Source of the DNA: Lepus europaeus
Taxonomy: Eukaryota > Chordata > Mammalia > Lagomorpha > Leporidae
Length of the DNA stretch: 64,000 bases
NCBI RefSeq assembly: GCF_033115175.1
Contig: NC_084837.1
Coordinates: forward strand, 4,478,266 to 4,542,265
Direction: 5' to 3'
The notes under the pieces were generated by a model. That model saw only the letters and a program-made list of their open reading frames with translations, searched no databases and had not been told where the DNA came from. Shown piece by piece: positions 11,687 through 23,439 of the stretch. Position numbers and translations under genes: made by a program. The stretch's first letter is position 1. Every line of letters starts with the position of its first letter.

Positions 11687-11699
11687 AAGAAACCTAGGT

Positions 11700-12945
11700 G
11701 TACACATATATTTGTAAGTTTATATATAATTTCACATATTTACAAAAGCAAATTGATCAATGCGAAGTAAGAGTCCAAGAACCTGTATTTCAGGAGGAAA
11801 TAGTCTAAGTTTTCCTATTGCTGTCTTTGCAATGCACAGCTGGAGACTGTGTTCTGCCCGGAGCCTCCTGTCGGTGGCTCACTCAACGCCACAGTGCAGT
11901 TCATTCAGCCTGCACTCACTCCGACTTTTTTTCTGTTGATACTTGGTTAGGACACCCTTTATTGCTGCGATTTAAGTTCTTCACTCTTTTAATTCATAAT
12001 GATAAAACATACGGATTTCTTCACATATGCTCATCATCAGACAAAAATAATTTATAGGAAAAATTACAAAAAACCCAGATGAATCACTTGTGTACCAGAT
12101 AAAGAATTACGGTTACAACACGTGCAGCATTGTGTCTACTGGGTAAGTCTTGATTACATAGTGCTGAATGCTTGCCATGCTTTTGTTTGTTTTACCCATA
12201 AATGCCTACTTGAGCAGGAACAAGCAGAATTTCCCCCTCACTGTTTAGACAACAGATCGCTTCTTTTTCCAGGCAGGAATCACCCGTGTTTTATGAACAC
12301 TGCATACTGGGCTCAGTGCAGGTACAAACTGGAGGTTACTGAACCAGGATCTGGCACAACAAGTGGGAGCCACTCTGCATCTTTGAGACTGGGGGAGAAT
12401 GGTAGCCAGGGGCAGGTTCTCCCTCAGACAGAGGCCAACCTCAGGGGCAGAGATGAACTCCCCCCCACACACACACACACACTATAGGTTACTTAAAATG
12501 TCTATGTCATCTATTTTTCTTTCTTGCAAATCATTAATACATCAAGGCACATAGCCTTGATCCCCTTACCTTGCTGACCAGCTCTCCCTAAGGAGGTCCA
12601 GTACATTTGTCACTTATTACCACCTTCACCCATGTAAGTGGTTAGCAAACCACCAGTCTGTGATTTCTCAGCAAATTAAAGTTTGAACTTTGTGAGACTA
12701 CTCTGAATCTTCTATTTATTTTAAATAACGAAGAGGTCTCATGGTGATTTCCAGATAATTGGTCCCTCACCTTACCACCCTCACTCACTATATTAAATTT
12801 AAACTTTATAATTTTCACCACTATATTTGCTTATAAGGCGAGGCCTTATAATAATAATGGACATAGCCACTTATCATTAGGCACTTGTATACGAGGCATG
12901 TAATTCTAGTCAACGACAAAATTGGTTTGTCTTTGGCCTGTTGGG
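11700..12945. other. Intergenic DNA with a (CA)n tract
   Basis: A C-run leading into (CA)n lies at about 12462-12482. Otherwise there is no recognised repeat. A 121-codon open frame at 12122-12487 includes the CA tract and looks like no protein. Confidence 0.4.
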
Positions 12946-12960
12946 TTTATGGCTTTCTCT

Positions 12961-13305
12961 TTTTTTTTTTTTTTTTTGAAAGGCAGAGTGGACAGTGAGA
13001 GAGAGAGACAGAGAGAAAGGTCTTCCTTTACCATTGGTTCACCCTCCAATGGCCGCTGCTGCCGGCATGCTGAGGCCAGCACACCATGCTGATCCGAAGC
13101 CAGGAGCCAGGTGCTTCTCCTGGTCTCCCATGCGGGTGCAGGGCCCAAGGACTTGGGCCATCCTCCACTGCACTCCTGGGCTATAGCAGAGAGCTGGCCT
13201 GGAAGAGGGGCAACCAGGACAGAATCTGGCGCCCCGACCGGGACTAGAACCTGGCGTGCTGGCGCCGCAGGCGGAGGATTAGCCTATTGAGCCATGGCGC
13301 CGGCC
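12961..13305 (-). repeat. Younger C-repeat SINE (CSINE2-like), full length
   Basis: It reads from a T-run and GGCAGAGTGGACAGTGAG through to the head GGCGGAGGATTAGCCTATTG and GGCGCCGGCC. The flanking imperfect duplication is TTTATGGCTTTCTCT (12946-12960) / TTTACAGCTTTATCT (13306-13320). Confidence 0.93.
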
Positions 13306-13320
13306 TTTACAGCTTTATCT

Positions 13321-14590
13321 TTACATGGCCCACTTCCTAAGAGTCTCGAGGTGGGAGGAATGATGACACAATGCTCCAAGGTCTGGGTAATTTTAGAAAA
13401 ATAGCCTTTTGCATGATGAGGTTTTCTGATAGTCTTTTTCCTTACTTCTTACAAATGGCTTTTCACAAATTGGTGAAGCTGTCCATTTTTGTCTAGTATT
13501 CCTTATGCCTGTTCTTGAGAAATAGTTTCAAAATGAAGAGTATCTCATTCATTTTGATGATCAAAGCATCTTTTCTCTTTATCCTTTATTTTTCAGCCTA
13601 GATTTAGAATAGTCCTTGTCTTGCAAATGAGTACGTATGCAAGACATTCACATGAGGTCTTAAAATCTTTCATTATGTTGCATACTTCAGCAATTCCGTA
13701 TTCCTCTCCCAGTGTCCTGATAACCTATAAAAAATGCAACCTTACTTTACCTGGGTTTCACCCACTTGTTCTCTTTTACAGCTGTCCATACTTTAATTCA
13801 GAGGCAACAAAATTTTACATGGCCTGAAAGAGGAAAAGTCAATGAAAACTCACAGTTCTGGTTTGACCTCACATTCAGACTATGTGGAAATGGAAACTAG
13901 TTCTCTCGTCCAACTACCTTCCTTAGAGCTGGGTGAACACCAAGCCCTGGAGCCACAGAGGTTCAAGTGCAACCTTTGACCCCACATGATGAACTTATTG
14001 TGTCTTTGGCCATGCACTTGTAGCCATGATTCTTAATTTCTAGAGTGGAAATTGCACCCAAATTGTGTGTCTGGCATGGAAACTGGAACTATTCCCTTTT
14101 ATTCAATTAGAGTTTATGGGAATAAACAGCAAAGTTCACACATCCTAATTGTGCAGCCTGTTGCATCTTTACAAGTTGAAAACTCTCACAAAACTAGATC
14201 AAGATGCATGACATGACCAGCAACCCAGAGGCCACGTCTGTGCCCCTGTCCTGCGTTTGTGTCTCCCCACAGTCCACATCTCGGGGGTGATCACGAAGTA
14301 TTAGGAGGCAGGGTTATTAGAGCTGTTCAGGCCTTTAGGCCTTCCTGAAAGAGGCCTGGGAAAAACCATCTGCTGCCACTGCCACGTGAGGGTGGAGTGA
14401 GAAGGCTATCACTGGGGCAGTGGCCCTCACTGGTGACTTGGTCTGGGACGTCCCAGCCACCTTACTGTGAGAGATACACGCCTGTTGTCTACAAGGCACC
14501 AATCTGTTGCATTCCAAATGGGCTAAGGTACTACTGCTCAAGGGCACATCCCAGGGGTTCTGGGACATGGCACTGTTGGCATTTGGGGCC
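13321..14590. other. Intergenic DNA, nothing firmly recognised
   Basis: The part at 14110-14300 has a loose resemblance to old interspersed repeats, but I cannot name a family. No exon was supported. Confidence 0.3.
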
Positions 14591-14602
14591 AGATAAGTCT
14601 TT

Positions 14603-14934
14603 TTTAAAAGAAGATTCATCTATTTATTTGAAAGGCAGAGTTACAGAGAGAGAAAGAAAGAACTCTTCTATCTACTGGTTCATTCCCCAAATGGCCACAA
14701 TGGCCAGAACTCGGCTGATTTGAAGCTAGAAATCAGGAGCTTCTTCCAGGTCTCCCACATGTGTGCAGGGGCCCAGGCACTTGGGCCATCTTTCACTGCT
14801 TTCCTAGGCCATTAAGAGGGAGCTGGATCAGAAGTGGAGCAGCCAGGACTTGAACTGGCACCCAAAGGGATGCTGCCAATGTAGGTGGCAGCTTTACCTG
14901 TTATGCCACAGCACTGTTCCCCCGAGATAAATCT
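14603..14934 (-). repeat. Older C-repeat SINE, full length
   Basis: Reverse orientation: AAGATT...TATTTATTTGAAAGGCAG tail, body GGTCTCCCACATGTGTGCAG, head near TATGCCACAGCACTG. Flanked by AGATAAGTCTTT (14591-14602) / AGATAAATCTTT (14935-14946). Confidence 0.9.
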
Positions 14935-15080
14935 TTGTTGTGGAGCAATGGGACACACAGCATTGGAAGGGCATTTAGCAACATCTCTTGTCCTTACTGA
15001 GCAGATGCCAGGTGTACCCCCACCACCCCTGCACTAAGTCAAGACAATCAAAAACATCCCACATCCCCAGCTCAGAAATT

Positions 15081-15370
15081 TGGCTCAGGGCTTAAGTTGC
15101 CACTTGTGAAGCCCACATCCCATACTGTAATGTCTGGTTTGAGTCTGTGTTACTCTTCTTATGACCCAGCTTCTGGTCAGTGTGTACCCCAGGAGGCAAC
15201 AGTTCATGATTCAAGTGCTTAGGTCCCCGACACTCATCTAGGAAACCCAGATGGAATTTTGTTTCCTGCCATCACCCTAACCCAGCCTCAGCTGTTGTAA
15301 GCACTGGGTGAGGGGAGGTGAAAAGATCTTTCTCCATCTGTCTCCCTCTTATCTTTCAAATAAAATGAAG
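15081..15370 (+). repeat. Old C-repeat SINE, diverged
   Basis: The phrases GCCCACATCCCATACTG, CCAGGAGGCAACAG and GGAAACCCAGATGGAA, and the tail CTTTCAAATAAAATGA, follow the older C-repeat order. Confidence 0.7.
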
Positions 15371-15524
15371 ATAAATGAATAAAAATTTAAAACAATATCT
15401 GCCAATATTGGCAAGCATCCCCTGGAGTTGTGGGGCAGGGGGTGGTAAGAACAGTGGCTGCCCCCTGGGAAGCACTGGTGTATCCTTCTATGTTTCCAGG
15501 GCCATAGGCCTGAGGGGCACCTCC

Positions 15525-15605
15525 TGTCTGGACTTAAACAGGAGCCCATATAGGATGCCAGCATCGCGGGAAGCGACTTAATGCACTACGCCACAATGCT
15601 AGCCC
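15525..15605 (-). repeat. Short C-repeat SINE head fragment
   Basis: CATATAGGATGCCAGCATCG and GCACTACGCCACAATGCTAG form the reverse complement of the 5' part of the older SINE. The rest is missing. Confidence 0.6.
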
Positions 15606-16099
15606 CTGAGTATCTCAGTTTGCTGATTGCATCCCACATTGTGTCATTCAACATGCTATTCTAGCCATTCTATAAATACGGATTTCTCAGGTAGATTCAG
15701 CAAATGCTGAAGCCTCTGTTACAAAATTATGTATTTGTACTTAACCTGCACACATGCTCTTGTATTCTTTTAGCCATCTCTAATTACTTATAATATGTAA
15801 TACAATGCAAAGCACTATGCAAATAGTTACTGTGCTATATTGTCTAGGAAATAATGAAAAAAATTCACACATGTTTAGTACAGACACACATTCTCCGCCA
15901 GATCTGTTCCTACCCACTGCTAGAGAATCTGAGGATAACAGGACTGACTCTATGGGGATGGTTCAGACCTGGTATTCCTCCCTATTACCAGCTTAACCTT
16001 CCACAAAAGCAAATGCCTTGTTCCTCTTCTTGTTACCTAATGGCAGAAGTTGTATAGGAAATTCATTCTTTCTTTGTTTTCCAATTTCCATAGTAATGA
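15606..16099. other. AT-rich intergenic DNA
   Basis: No repeat or gene was recognised. Confidence 0.3.
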
Positions 16100-16890
16100 T
16101 TTATTCATTAATATCTAGTGTTGATCAATTATATTTTTTGACTCTTTGCAAACTGGTGGATTTTAACATGTTTGTTATAGTGTATATTTAGGTTCAACAT
16201 GATGTTTGCATATATCTATCTTGACATAAGAAACATAGTGAATTGATTATTACAGCCAAGGCAACTAATATACCACTAAAGCTACTGTTTGTTGTGGTTG
16301 TTTTGGTAGGAATACCTAAAATTTATTTTATTGGCAAATTATAAGTCTGTACAGCAATGACTTCAACTGCAATCTTCACGCTGTACCTTAGATTTCTATC
16401 TGCATTCACCCGACATGACTGAAACTGTGCACCTTGACCTGTATCCTCCTATGCCCCTCTCCCAACCCCAGCACCTTGACCTGTACCCTCCTATGCCCCT
16501 CTCCCAACCCCAGCACCTTATCAACTGACCATTCTGTACTCTGTTTCTGAGTATTTGGATTTCTTTTCATTTTTAATGCCATACTTGTCTTTTTGTATCT
16601 GGCTTAGATCACTAAATGTAAATTCTGTGTATGCTCCTTCATTGATGGACACTTTAGTTTTTCCCAAAGCTTGGCTGTTTTGCATAATGCATGGGAGTAA
16701 AGGTGATTTCATTTACCTTGAGTATTCATTCAAAAAAGATGACTGTACTAGTCTATTTTAATTGCTTTAGGGATATCCATACTGTTTTTCACTGCTGTTT
16801 CCTCAATGCACATCTCTACCTATAGGGTACAAGGGAATTCAAACAGTTTTATGTTTCCGACTATTGCCTTTGTTACTCTTGTGTACAAAA
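16100..16890 (-). mobile_element. Ancient L1 3'-end fragment, reverse
   Basis: The phrases CTTTTTGTATCTGGCTTAGA, CCTTCATTGATGGACACTTT and TTCCCAAAGCTTGGCTGTTT read as the reverse complement of the L1 ORF2 tail and 3' UTR. It contains the tandem duplication at 16429-16520. Confidence 0.55.
16429..16520. repeat. 42-bp tandem duplication
   Basis: Units lie at 16429-16470 and 16471-16512, identical except for one T/C change, and eight bases of a third copy follow. The unit begins GCACCTTGACCTGTA and ends CTCCCAACCCCA. Confidence 0.95.
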
Positions 16891-17029
16891 TGTCCTGGAG
16901 AGATCCAATATGATGGAATAGGGAGGGTGCTTGCTTCTCTAGTTTAGGGGAAGATAATTTAAAAAAGAGTGGAGAGTGCAGTCTCAGTGAAGAGTTAAGG
17001 AGGAAACAGCAGGGGAAATGCCATACAAA

Positions 17030-17682
17030 TCAGAGGGACACAGTGGATCTACACGGAGGGTGTAGACACGCACAACTCCAGACCCTAGGAGCTGAGAACC
17101 TCAGCACCAGCTCTGGAGAGCGAGGTGAGACCACACTGTAGCGGCCCAAGCCACTGGCAATAAAGCTGTGGGAAGAGCCTGGTTCAAGTCTGGCTTGGAG
17201 CCCTGTGGAAGAGAGTGTACCTGCCAAACTAGAGGGGAAAAGGGGGGGCATGTTTGTCTCACCCTGACCACCCTACACCAGCATCCTGTAAGGAGCTGAG
17301 AGGTCAGGTGCCATTTTTGACGTAAGTAACAGCTGTGCCAGCTTGTGTCCACGTGCCCAGCACCAGCTGAGTAGAGATGCCTGATTCCGCCTAGGAGAAC
17401 TGACAGGGGAATGGGTGCCCATGACTGTGTACCAGGACTGTGAAAGCACTGTGGCGGTGTGGGAGGGCACAGAATGTGGCTGGGACTTTGGACAGTCACT
17501 GTGGGCAGCTCCATATGCCTGGAACTTCCCGATTCCTTGGTGAGGGTCACTGCTGTGGTATCTATGCTTTCAACGAAGACTACACAGATACTTTGTGTGG
17601 TTCTTGTGGCAGCGTGGATGAATATTGTACCGACTGGAGCTAGCGCCCAGGCACTGTGTCTCCTTTGAGAAGTGGTGAGCAT
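17030..17682 (-). other. Antisense open frames in an L1 5' UTR (ORF0-like, broken copy)
   Basis: A 193-codon open frame (17101-17682) and two overlapping frames (17273-17470, 17030-17251) lie antisense to the L1 5' UTR. Stretches in all three match, in order, the single antisense frame at 61904-62401 (for example PTVTVQSPS, QASLL, LQARL.PGSSHSFI). The copy therefore looks like the same frame broken by indels. Whether it was ever translated is unknown. Confidence 0.35.
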
Positions 17683-19255
17683 GACATTATGCCAACAGAG
17701 CCGAACAAACCTCCTCTATGATAAAAAAAAAAAAAGTGATTTACCATGCCCAATCTGGGTGACATCTTGGATATTCCCTTCATCTAGGAGCACTGAACAG
17801 AGCTCCTTGGCCACACCCACCACACTCCTCTAGGTATTCATTGAAAAAGCAGACATTCCACTAAGCCACAGAGGCATAGTCCAAAGATAAAGGTCATCAC
17901 AGGGGAAAAACAAAACACAGAGAGACCAACAAGTATCTAGACAAATGTGAAGTGGTAAACACAGCCATTCAAGAAATAAGAATAAGGAAGATAACGCAAT
18001 GCCCCAAAATAACACAGCACTTCAACACTAGAATGTGAAGATGAAGAGATTGAAGAAATACCAGAAATGGAATTGTCTGATCATAGGGTAATTTAGAAGT
18101 AATCAGAAGCAAACCCATAAACTAATGAAATCTATTCATGACATGAAAATTTCTCCCATGAAATTGAGATCTTAAAGATAAATCAAAATGAAATCTTGGA
18201 AATGAATAATTCAATAGAATAAAAATTGTGGTGGAAAGCCTTAACAACAGACTCGGTGAAGCAGAAAAAAATATCTGAATTAAAAGACAAATCAGGTCAG
18301 AGCCACAGATCTTATTGGCTCTAAGCTGAAAAGCCCTTCACTCAGCCCAACTTCCAAAGTGACCACTGCAGCTGAGGGGATGGTCAAGTAGGGTCAGCAA
18401 CATTGCAGGCAGAACTGTAAATTTCTTGTTAGAGATACCCCCTGCTTTTACCTGGACAGCTCTCCTCCCAGGCCAGCCAAGTAATGAAAGTCAACAGAGT
18501 GCCTTCCCCTAGGAGGTTCACACCTCCCTTAGGATATACCCCATGTGAAGAGATAGATAGGTCTGGGCCGCTTAACTTACAAGGCCTAAAGCCCAACAGA
18601 TTATTATCAAGCCCCTTCTGTCAGGTTCTATTTGCCTCTCAATCAGAAAACTTAATTGTAGCTTAGACAGCACCTTTCTTAGCTCCTCTAATAATGACTC
18701 TGTCCTTTGTTCTAGACCCTGTCTAGCACACTTGGGCCTCATTCCTTTGTAATCATAACCTCTACTCTACCACCAATGGCTCTACTCCCACCCTGTGTGT
18801 ACTGATGGTCCTCTTCCCCACTTAATGTTGTATAATTGTTCAGACCTGGTTAACGCCACTCTTAGGAACATTGGTTACTATCCTCACTCTCTGTCTTTTA
18901 TGACCTTGTCTAAATATGATCAGAGTCGGCAAACTTGGAAGGCTTCCATAGCCTTGGCAACTCATGACGACAGCCTAGGGTGGTTACTGGCGCCATAAAT
19001 TAGAGTGTCAATTTGTTGGGTCAACAACAGGAGTCACTGTGCACTTGCTCCTGATGTGGGATCTCTGTGCTTAATGTGCTGTACATTTTGATTTAATGCT
19101 ATAACTAGTACTCAAACAGTATGTTTCACTTTGTGTTTCTATGTGGGTGCAAACTGTTGAAATCTTTACTTAATATATACTAAATTGATCTTCTGTATAT
19201 AAATAGAATTGAAAATGAATCTTGATGTGAATGGAAGAGAAGAGGGAGCGGGATA

Positions 19256-19278
19256 GGGGAGGGTCGCGGGTGGGAGGG
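19256..19278 (+). other. G-quadruplex-type G-rich tract in L1 3' UTR
   Basis: Five runs of three or more G with loops of 1-4 bases lie about 60 bases before the L1 polyadenylation signal. Mammalian L1 3' UTRs are known to keep such a tract. Confidence 0.6.
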
Positions 19279-19350
19279 AAGTTATGGGAGGGGGAAGCCA
19301 TTGTAATCCATAAGCTGTACATTGGAAATTTATATTCATTAAATAAAAGT

Positions 19351-19669
19351 GTTTTTTTTTTACTTTTTTTTTTGACAGGCAGAGTGGACAGTGAGAGAGA
19401 GAGACACAGAGAAAGGTCTTCCTTTTGCCGTTGGTTCACCCTCCAATGGCCGCCGCAGTTGGCGCGCTGCAGCCGGCGCACTGCGCTGATCCGATGGCAG
19501 GAGCCAGGTGCTTCTCCTGGTCTCCCATGGGGTGCAGGACCCAAGCACTTGGGCCATCCTCCACTGCACTCCCTGGCCAGAGCAGAGAGCTGGCCTGGAA
19601 GAGGGGCAACCGGGACAGAATCCGGTGCCCCAACCGGGACTAGAACCCGGTGTGCTGGCGCTGCAAGGC
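19351..19669 (-). repeat. Younger C-repeat SINE, 5' truncated, in an L1 tail
   Basis: Reverse orientation from a T-run and GACAGGCAGAGTGGACAGTG to GTGCTGGCGCTGCAAGG. About 30 bases of the head are missing. It is flanked by TAAATAAAAGT (19340-19350 and 19670-19680), so it landed exactly on the L1 polyadenylation signal and duplicated it. Confidence 0.93.
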
Positions 19670-20259
19670 TAAATAAAAGTTTAAAAAAAAAAAAGATCAC
19701 ATTACGAAATTGAAGAACAAAACCATCTGATTATCTCAATAGATGCAGAGAAAGCATTTTATAAAATACAACAGCCTTTCACAATGAAAACACTAAACAA
19801 ATTGAGTATAGAAGGTACAGTCCTCAACACAATCAAGGCAATTTATGACAAACCTATGGCCAGAGTCCTATTGAGTGGGGAAAAGTTGTAAGCATTACCA
19901 CTGATCTGGAAATGGACCAGGATGCTCACTCTTACCGCTGCTATTCAATATCGTCCTGGAAGTTTTAGCTAGACCCATTAGGCATGAAATAGAAATCAAA
20001 TGGATACAAATTGGGAAAGAGGAAATAAAACTATCCCTATTTGGAGATGACATAATTGTATATATAGGGGATCTAAAAGACTCCACTAGGGGACTATTGG
20101 AACTCATAGAAGAGTTTGGCAAAGTGGCAGGATATAAAATCAACACACAAAAATCAACAGCCTTTGTATACCCAGAAAATGCCACAGCAGAGAAAGAACT
20201 TCTAAGATCAATCCCATTAACAATAGCTACAAAAAAATCAAATAGATTGGAATGAATTT

Positions 20260-20665
20260 TTTTCGAAGATTTATTTATTTATTTATTTATTTATTTAAAA
20301 GGCAGAGTTACAGAGAGGCAGAGGCAGAGGCAGACAGAGAGAGAGAGAGAGGTCGAGAGAGAGAGAGAGAGAGATCAAGAGAGAGAGAGAGAGAGATATC
20401 AAGAGATCTTCCATCAACTTCTTTACTCCTCAAGATGGCCACAAGGCTGGAGCTATGCTGATCTGACGCCAGGTGCTAGGAGTTTCTTCTGAGCTTTCCC
20501 ATATGGGTGTAGGGGCCCAAGGACTTGGGCCAGTATCTGCTGCTCACCCAGGCCATAGCAGAGAGCTGGATCAGAAGTGGAGGATCTGGGACACGAACCA
20601 GTGCCCATATGGGATGACAGCACTGCAGGTGGTGTCTTTACCCACTACACCACAACACCTGCCCC
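20260..20665 (-). repeat. Older C-repeat SINE with expanded tail microsatellites
   Basis: Reverse orientation, with (ATTT)n near 20272-20298 and long GA-rich arrays to about 20400. Flanked by ATTGGAATGAATTT (20246-20259) / ATTGAAATAAATTT (20666-20679), copies of the L1 target. Confidence 0.9.
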
Positions 20666-20705
20666 ATTGAAATAAATTTAACCAAGGATGTCAAAGCTCT
20701 CTATG

Positions 20706-21049
20706 GGCTGGCGCCATGGCTTAACAGGCTAATCCTCTACCTTGTGGCACCAGCACACCGGGTTCTAGTCCTGGTCGGGGCGCTGGATTCTATCCCGGTT
20801 GCCCCTCTTCCAGTCCAGCTCTCTGCTATGGTCTGGGAAGGCAGTGGAGGATGGCCCAAGTGCTTCAGCCCTGCACCCTCATGGGAGACCAGGAGAAGCA
20901 CCTGGCTCCTGGCTTCGGATCAGCGAGATGCGCTGGCCGCAGTGGCCATTGGAGGGTGAACCAACGGCAAAAAGGAAGACCTTTCTCTCTGTCTCTCTCT
21001 GTCTCACTATCCACTCTGCCTGTCAAAAAAAAAAAAAAAAACTTAAAAA
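20706..21049 (+). repeat. Younger C-repeat SINE, full length
   Basis: Head GGCTGGCGCCATGGCTTAAC, box-B-like GGGTTCTAGTCC, CT tract, CTGCCTGTC and an A-rich tail. Exact duplication AAAGCTCTCTATG at 20693-20705 and 21050-21062. Confidence 0.95.
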
Positions 21050-22887
21050 AAAGCTCTCTATGATGAGAATTTCAAAACATTAAAGAAAGAAATAGAAGGA
21101 GATACACACACACACACAAAAAAAATGGAAAAATCTTCCATGTTCATTGATTGGAAGAATCAATATCATCAAAGTGCCCATACTACTGAAAGCAATTTAC
21201 AGATCTAATGTGATACCAATCAAAATACCAAGGGCACTCAGATATAGAAAAAAATAATGCTGAAATTCGTATGGAACAGGAAACCCCAATTAGCTAAAGA
21301 AATCTTGTACGACAAAAACAAAACTAGAGGCATCACAATACCATATTTCAAGACATACTACAAGGCCATTATAATCAAAACAGCCTAGTACAAAAATGGA
21401 TAGACCAATGGAACAGAATATAAAAGCCAAAAATCTACAACCAACTTATATTTGACAAAAGAGCTAAAATCAATATGCGGAGCAAGGACACTCTCTACAA
21501 CAAATGGTACTGGGAAAATTGGATCTCCATCTGCGGAAGTATGAAGATTTCTACCTTCTGCCTTACACAAAAATCCACTCAAAATGGACTAAAGACCTAA
21601 ATCTACAACCTGATACCATCAAATTATTAGGGAACATTGAGGAAACCCTACAAGACATTGGTATAGGTAAAGACTCCATGGGAAAAGACCCCAGAGGCAC
21701 AGGCAATAAAAGCCAAAATTGACAGACGGGATTACATCAAATTGAGAAGCTTCTGCACTCCAAATGAAAAATTCAGCCAAGTGAAAAGGCAATTGACAGA
21801 ATGGGAGAAATTATTTGCAACCTGTGCAACTAATAAAAGATTAATTACCAGAGTATATAAAAGAGATCAAGAAACTCAACAAGAATACAAACAACCCAGT
21901 TATGAAATGGGCAAAGGACTTAAATAGGCAGTTTTCAAAAGAGGAAATCCATATGGCCAACAGACACATGAAAAATTGCTCAGGATCACTAGCTGGCAGG
22001 GAAATGCAAATCAAAACCACATGAGATTTCACCTCACCAGTCAGAATGGCTTTCATACAGAAATCAACAAACAACTTAAGCTGGCGAGGATGTGGGGAAA
22101 AAGTACCCAAAATCCACTGCCATTGAGAATGTAAACTGGTAAAGCCGCTATGAAAGAGAGTATGGAGATACCTCAGAAATTTGAATATAGATCTAACATA
22201 TGACCTACCCATCCCACTCCTGGGAATTTACCCAAGGGAAATGAAATCGGCATATGAAAGAGTTATCTCTACCCCCATGTTTATTGCAGCTCAATTAACA
22301 AAAGCTAAAATATGGAATCATCCCAAATTCTCATCAACTGAAGACTGGATAAAGAAATTATGGGATATGTACATCATGGAATACTACATGGCGGTAAAAA
22401 AAAATGAAATCCAGTTGTTTGCAACAAAATGGATCAAACTGGAAAAAATCATAGTGAAATAAGTCAGTCTGAAAAGAACAAAACCATATGTTCTTCCTGA
22501 CCTGTGATAACCAATGGAGCACCTCAAAGGCAATCTATTGAAGTGAAATTGACACTTTGAAAAGCCATAACTGAACAGCACTTATATTGACTGTTGAGGA
22601 ACAGTTTTTTTAAAAAATATTGTTTGTTGAACACTTTATATACATATGATTAACTCTATGTTAAAGAAAGTTAATTGAAAATATATTTTTGTAAAAAAAT
22701 GGGTATTGGAGAGGGAGAAGCATGCGTTGGGGGAGTAGTGGTGGAAGAGATGGTACAGCGGGAATAGTCACCATGTTCCTAAAGTTGTAATTATGAAATG
22801 CATAAAGTTGTATTCCTTCAGTAAAAGGTTTCTAGGGGAAAAACGTCCTCTCTTTGGTCATTGAAAGTCTCTAAATTGGCTTTTGAT

Positions 22888-23205
22888 GGGACCAGGACTG
22901 TGGCTAGGTAGGCTCAGCCTCTGCATACAGTGTTAGCATCTCATATGGCACCAGTCCAAGTCCTGGCTACTCCTTTTCAGATTCAACTCTCTGCTTATGG
23001 CCTGGGAAGGCAGGGAAGATGGCCCAATTGCCAGGGCCCCTGCACCCATGTGGGAGACCTGGAAGAAGCTTCTAGCCCCTGGATTCCAATTGGCCCAGTT
23101 CTAGCTCTTGTGGCCATTTGGAGAGTGAACCAGCAGATGGATGACCTTTCTCTCTGTCTGTCCCTCCCTCTGTAATTCTGATTCTCAAATAAAATTTTTT
23201 TAAAA
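22888..23205 (+). repeat. Older C-repeat SINE, full length
   Basis: It runs from GGGACCAGGACTGTGGC to TTCTCAAATAAAATTTTT. Flanked by AAATTGGCTTTTGAT (22873-22887) / AAATTGGCTTCTGAT (23206-23220). Confidence 0.92.
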
Positions 23206-23439
23206 AAATTGGCTTCTGATTTCATTTGATGTGAACTTACTAATTTTTCATACCTTCATATTTGAGGAAAAAAAATGTCCCAAACTCACCTTGAATTTTT
23301 CTTTACTGTAGTCCTGGAAGTCAGCCACACTTCTCTCAAGAGCCCCAGTTTCTAACAATGGAAAATCGCCTTTTAAAGCCACAGTGCTGGTGGGAAGAAT
23401 GCTCAGCACTGCTTAGTTTGTCATTGTTTTGAGCCCTTT

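Larger units (their letters stand above)
16895..19694 (+). mobile_element. Internally deleted L1: 5' UTR + ORF1 start joined to 3' UTR
   Basis: The 5' end (GATGGAATAGGGAGGG) matches the L1 starting at 61812. The 5' UTR runs to about 18000 and the ORF1 beginning follows (GAATGTGAAGATGAAGAG...). Near 18298 it jumps straight into a long L1 3' UTR that ends with AATAAA and an A-run at 19682-19694. All of ORF2 and most of ORF1, about 4-5 kb by comparison with a complete L1, are absent. A SINE interrupts the extreme 3' end. The 3' UTR is less diverged than most L1 in the window, so it is relatively young. Confidence 0.85.
19695..22845 (+). mobile_element. 5'-truncated L1 (ORF2 RT domain to 3' end), two SINEs inside
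   Basis: It begins in the RT domain (ATTGAAGAACAAAACCATCT) and continues through ORF2 and a 3' UTR (GTGAAATTGACACTTTGA...) to about 22845. The catalytic motif reads FGDD at 20040-20051, so both aspartates remain, but stops and frameshifts break the frame elsewhere. SINEs occupy 20260-20665 and 20706-21049. Its 3' UTR belongs to the type seen at 57120-57300, not to the type at 18298-19350. Confidence 0.88.

Noticed and set aside
12122..12487. 121-codon open frame
   Set aside because: Ends in a (CA)n tract, no homology and no splice signals in frame.
19231..19713. 160- and 176-codon open frames on both strands
   Set aside because: They are read-throughs of an L1 tail and a GC-rich SINE. CpG-rich young C-repeats are naturally low in stops.
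20706..20790. Possible tRNA gene from A- and B-box-like words
   Set aside because: It is the tRNA-derived head of a SINE followed by the SINE body. No cloverleaf 3' half. The same holds for all C-repeat heads here.
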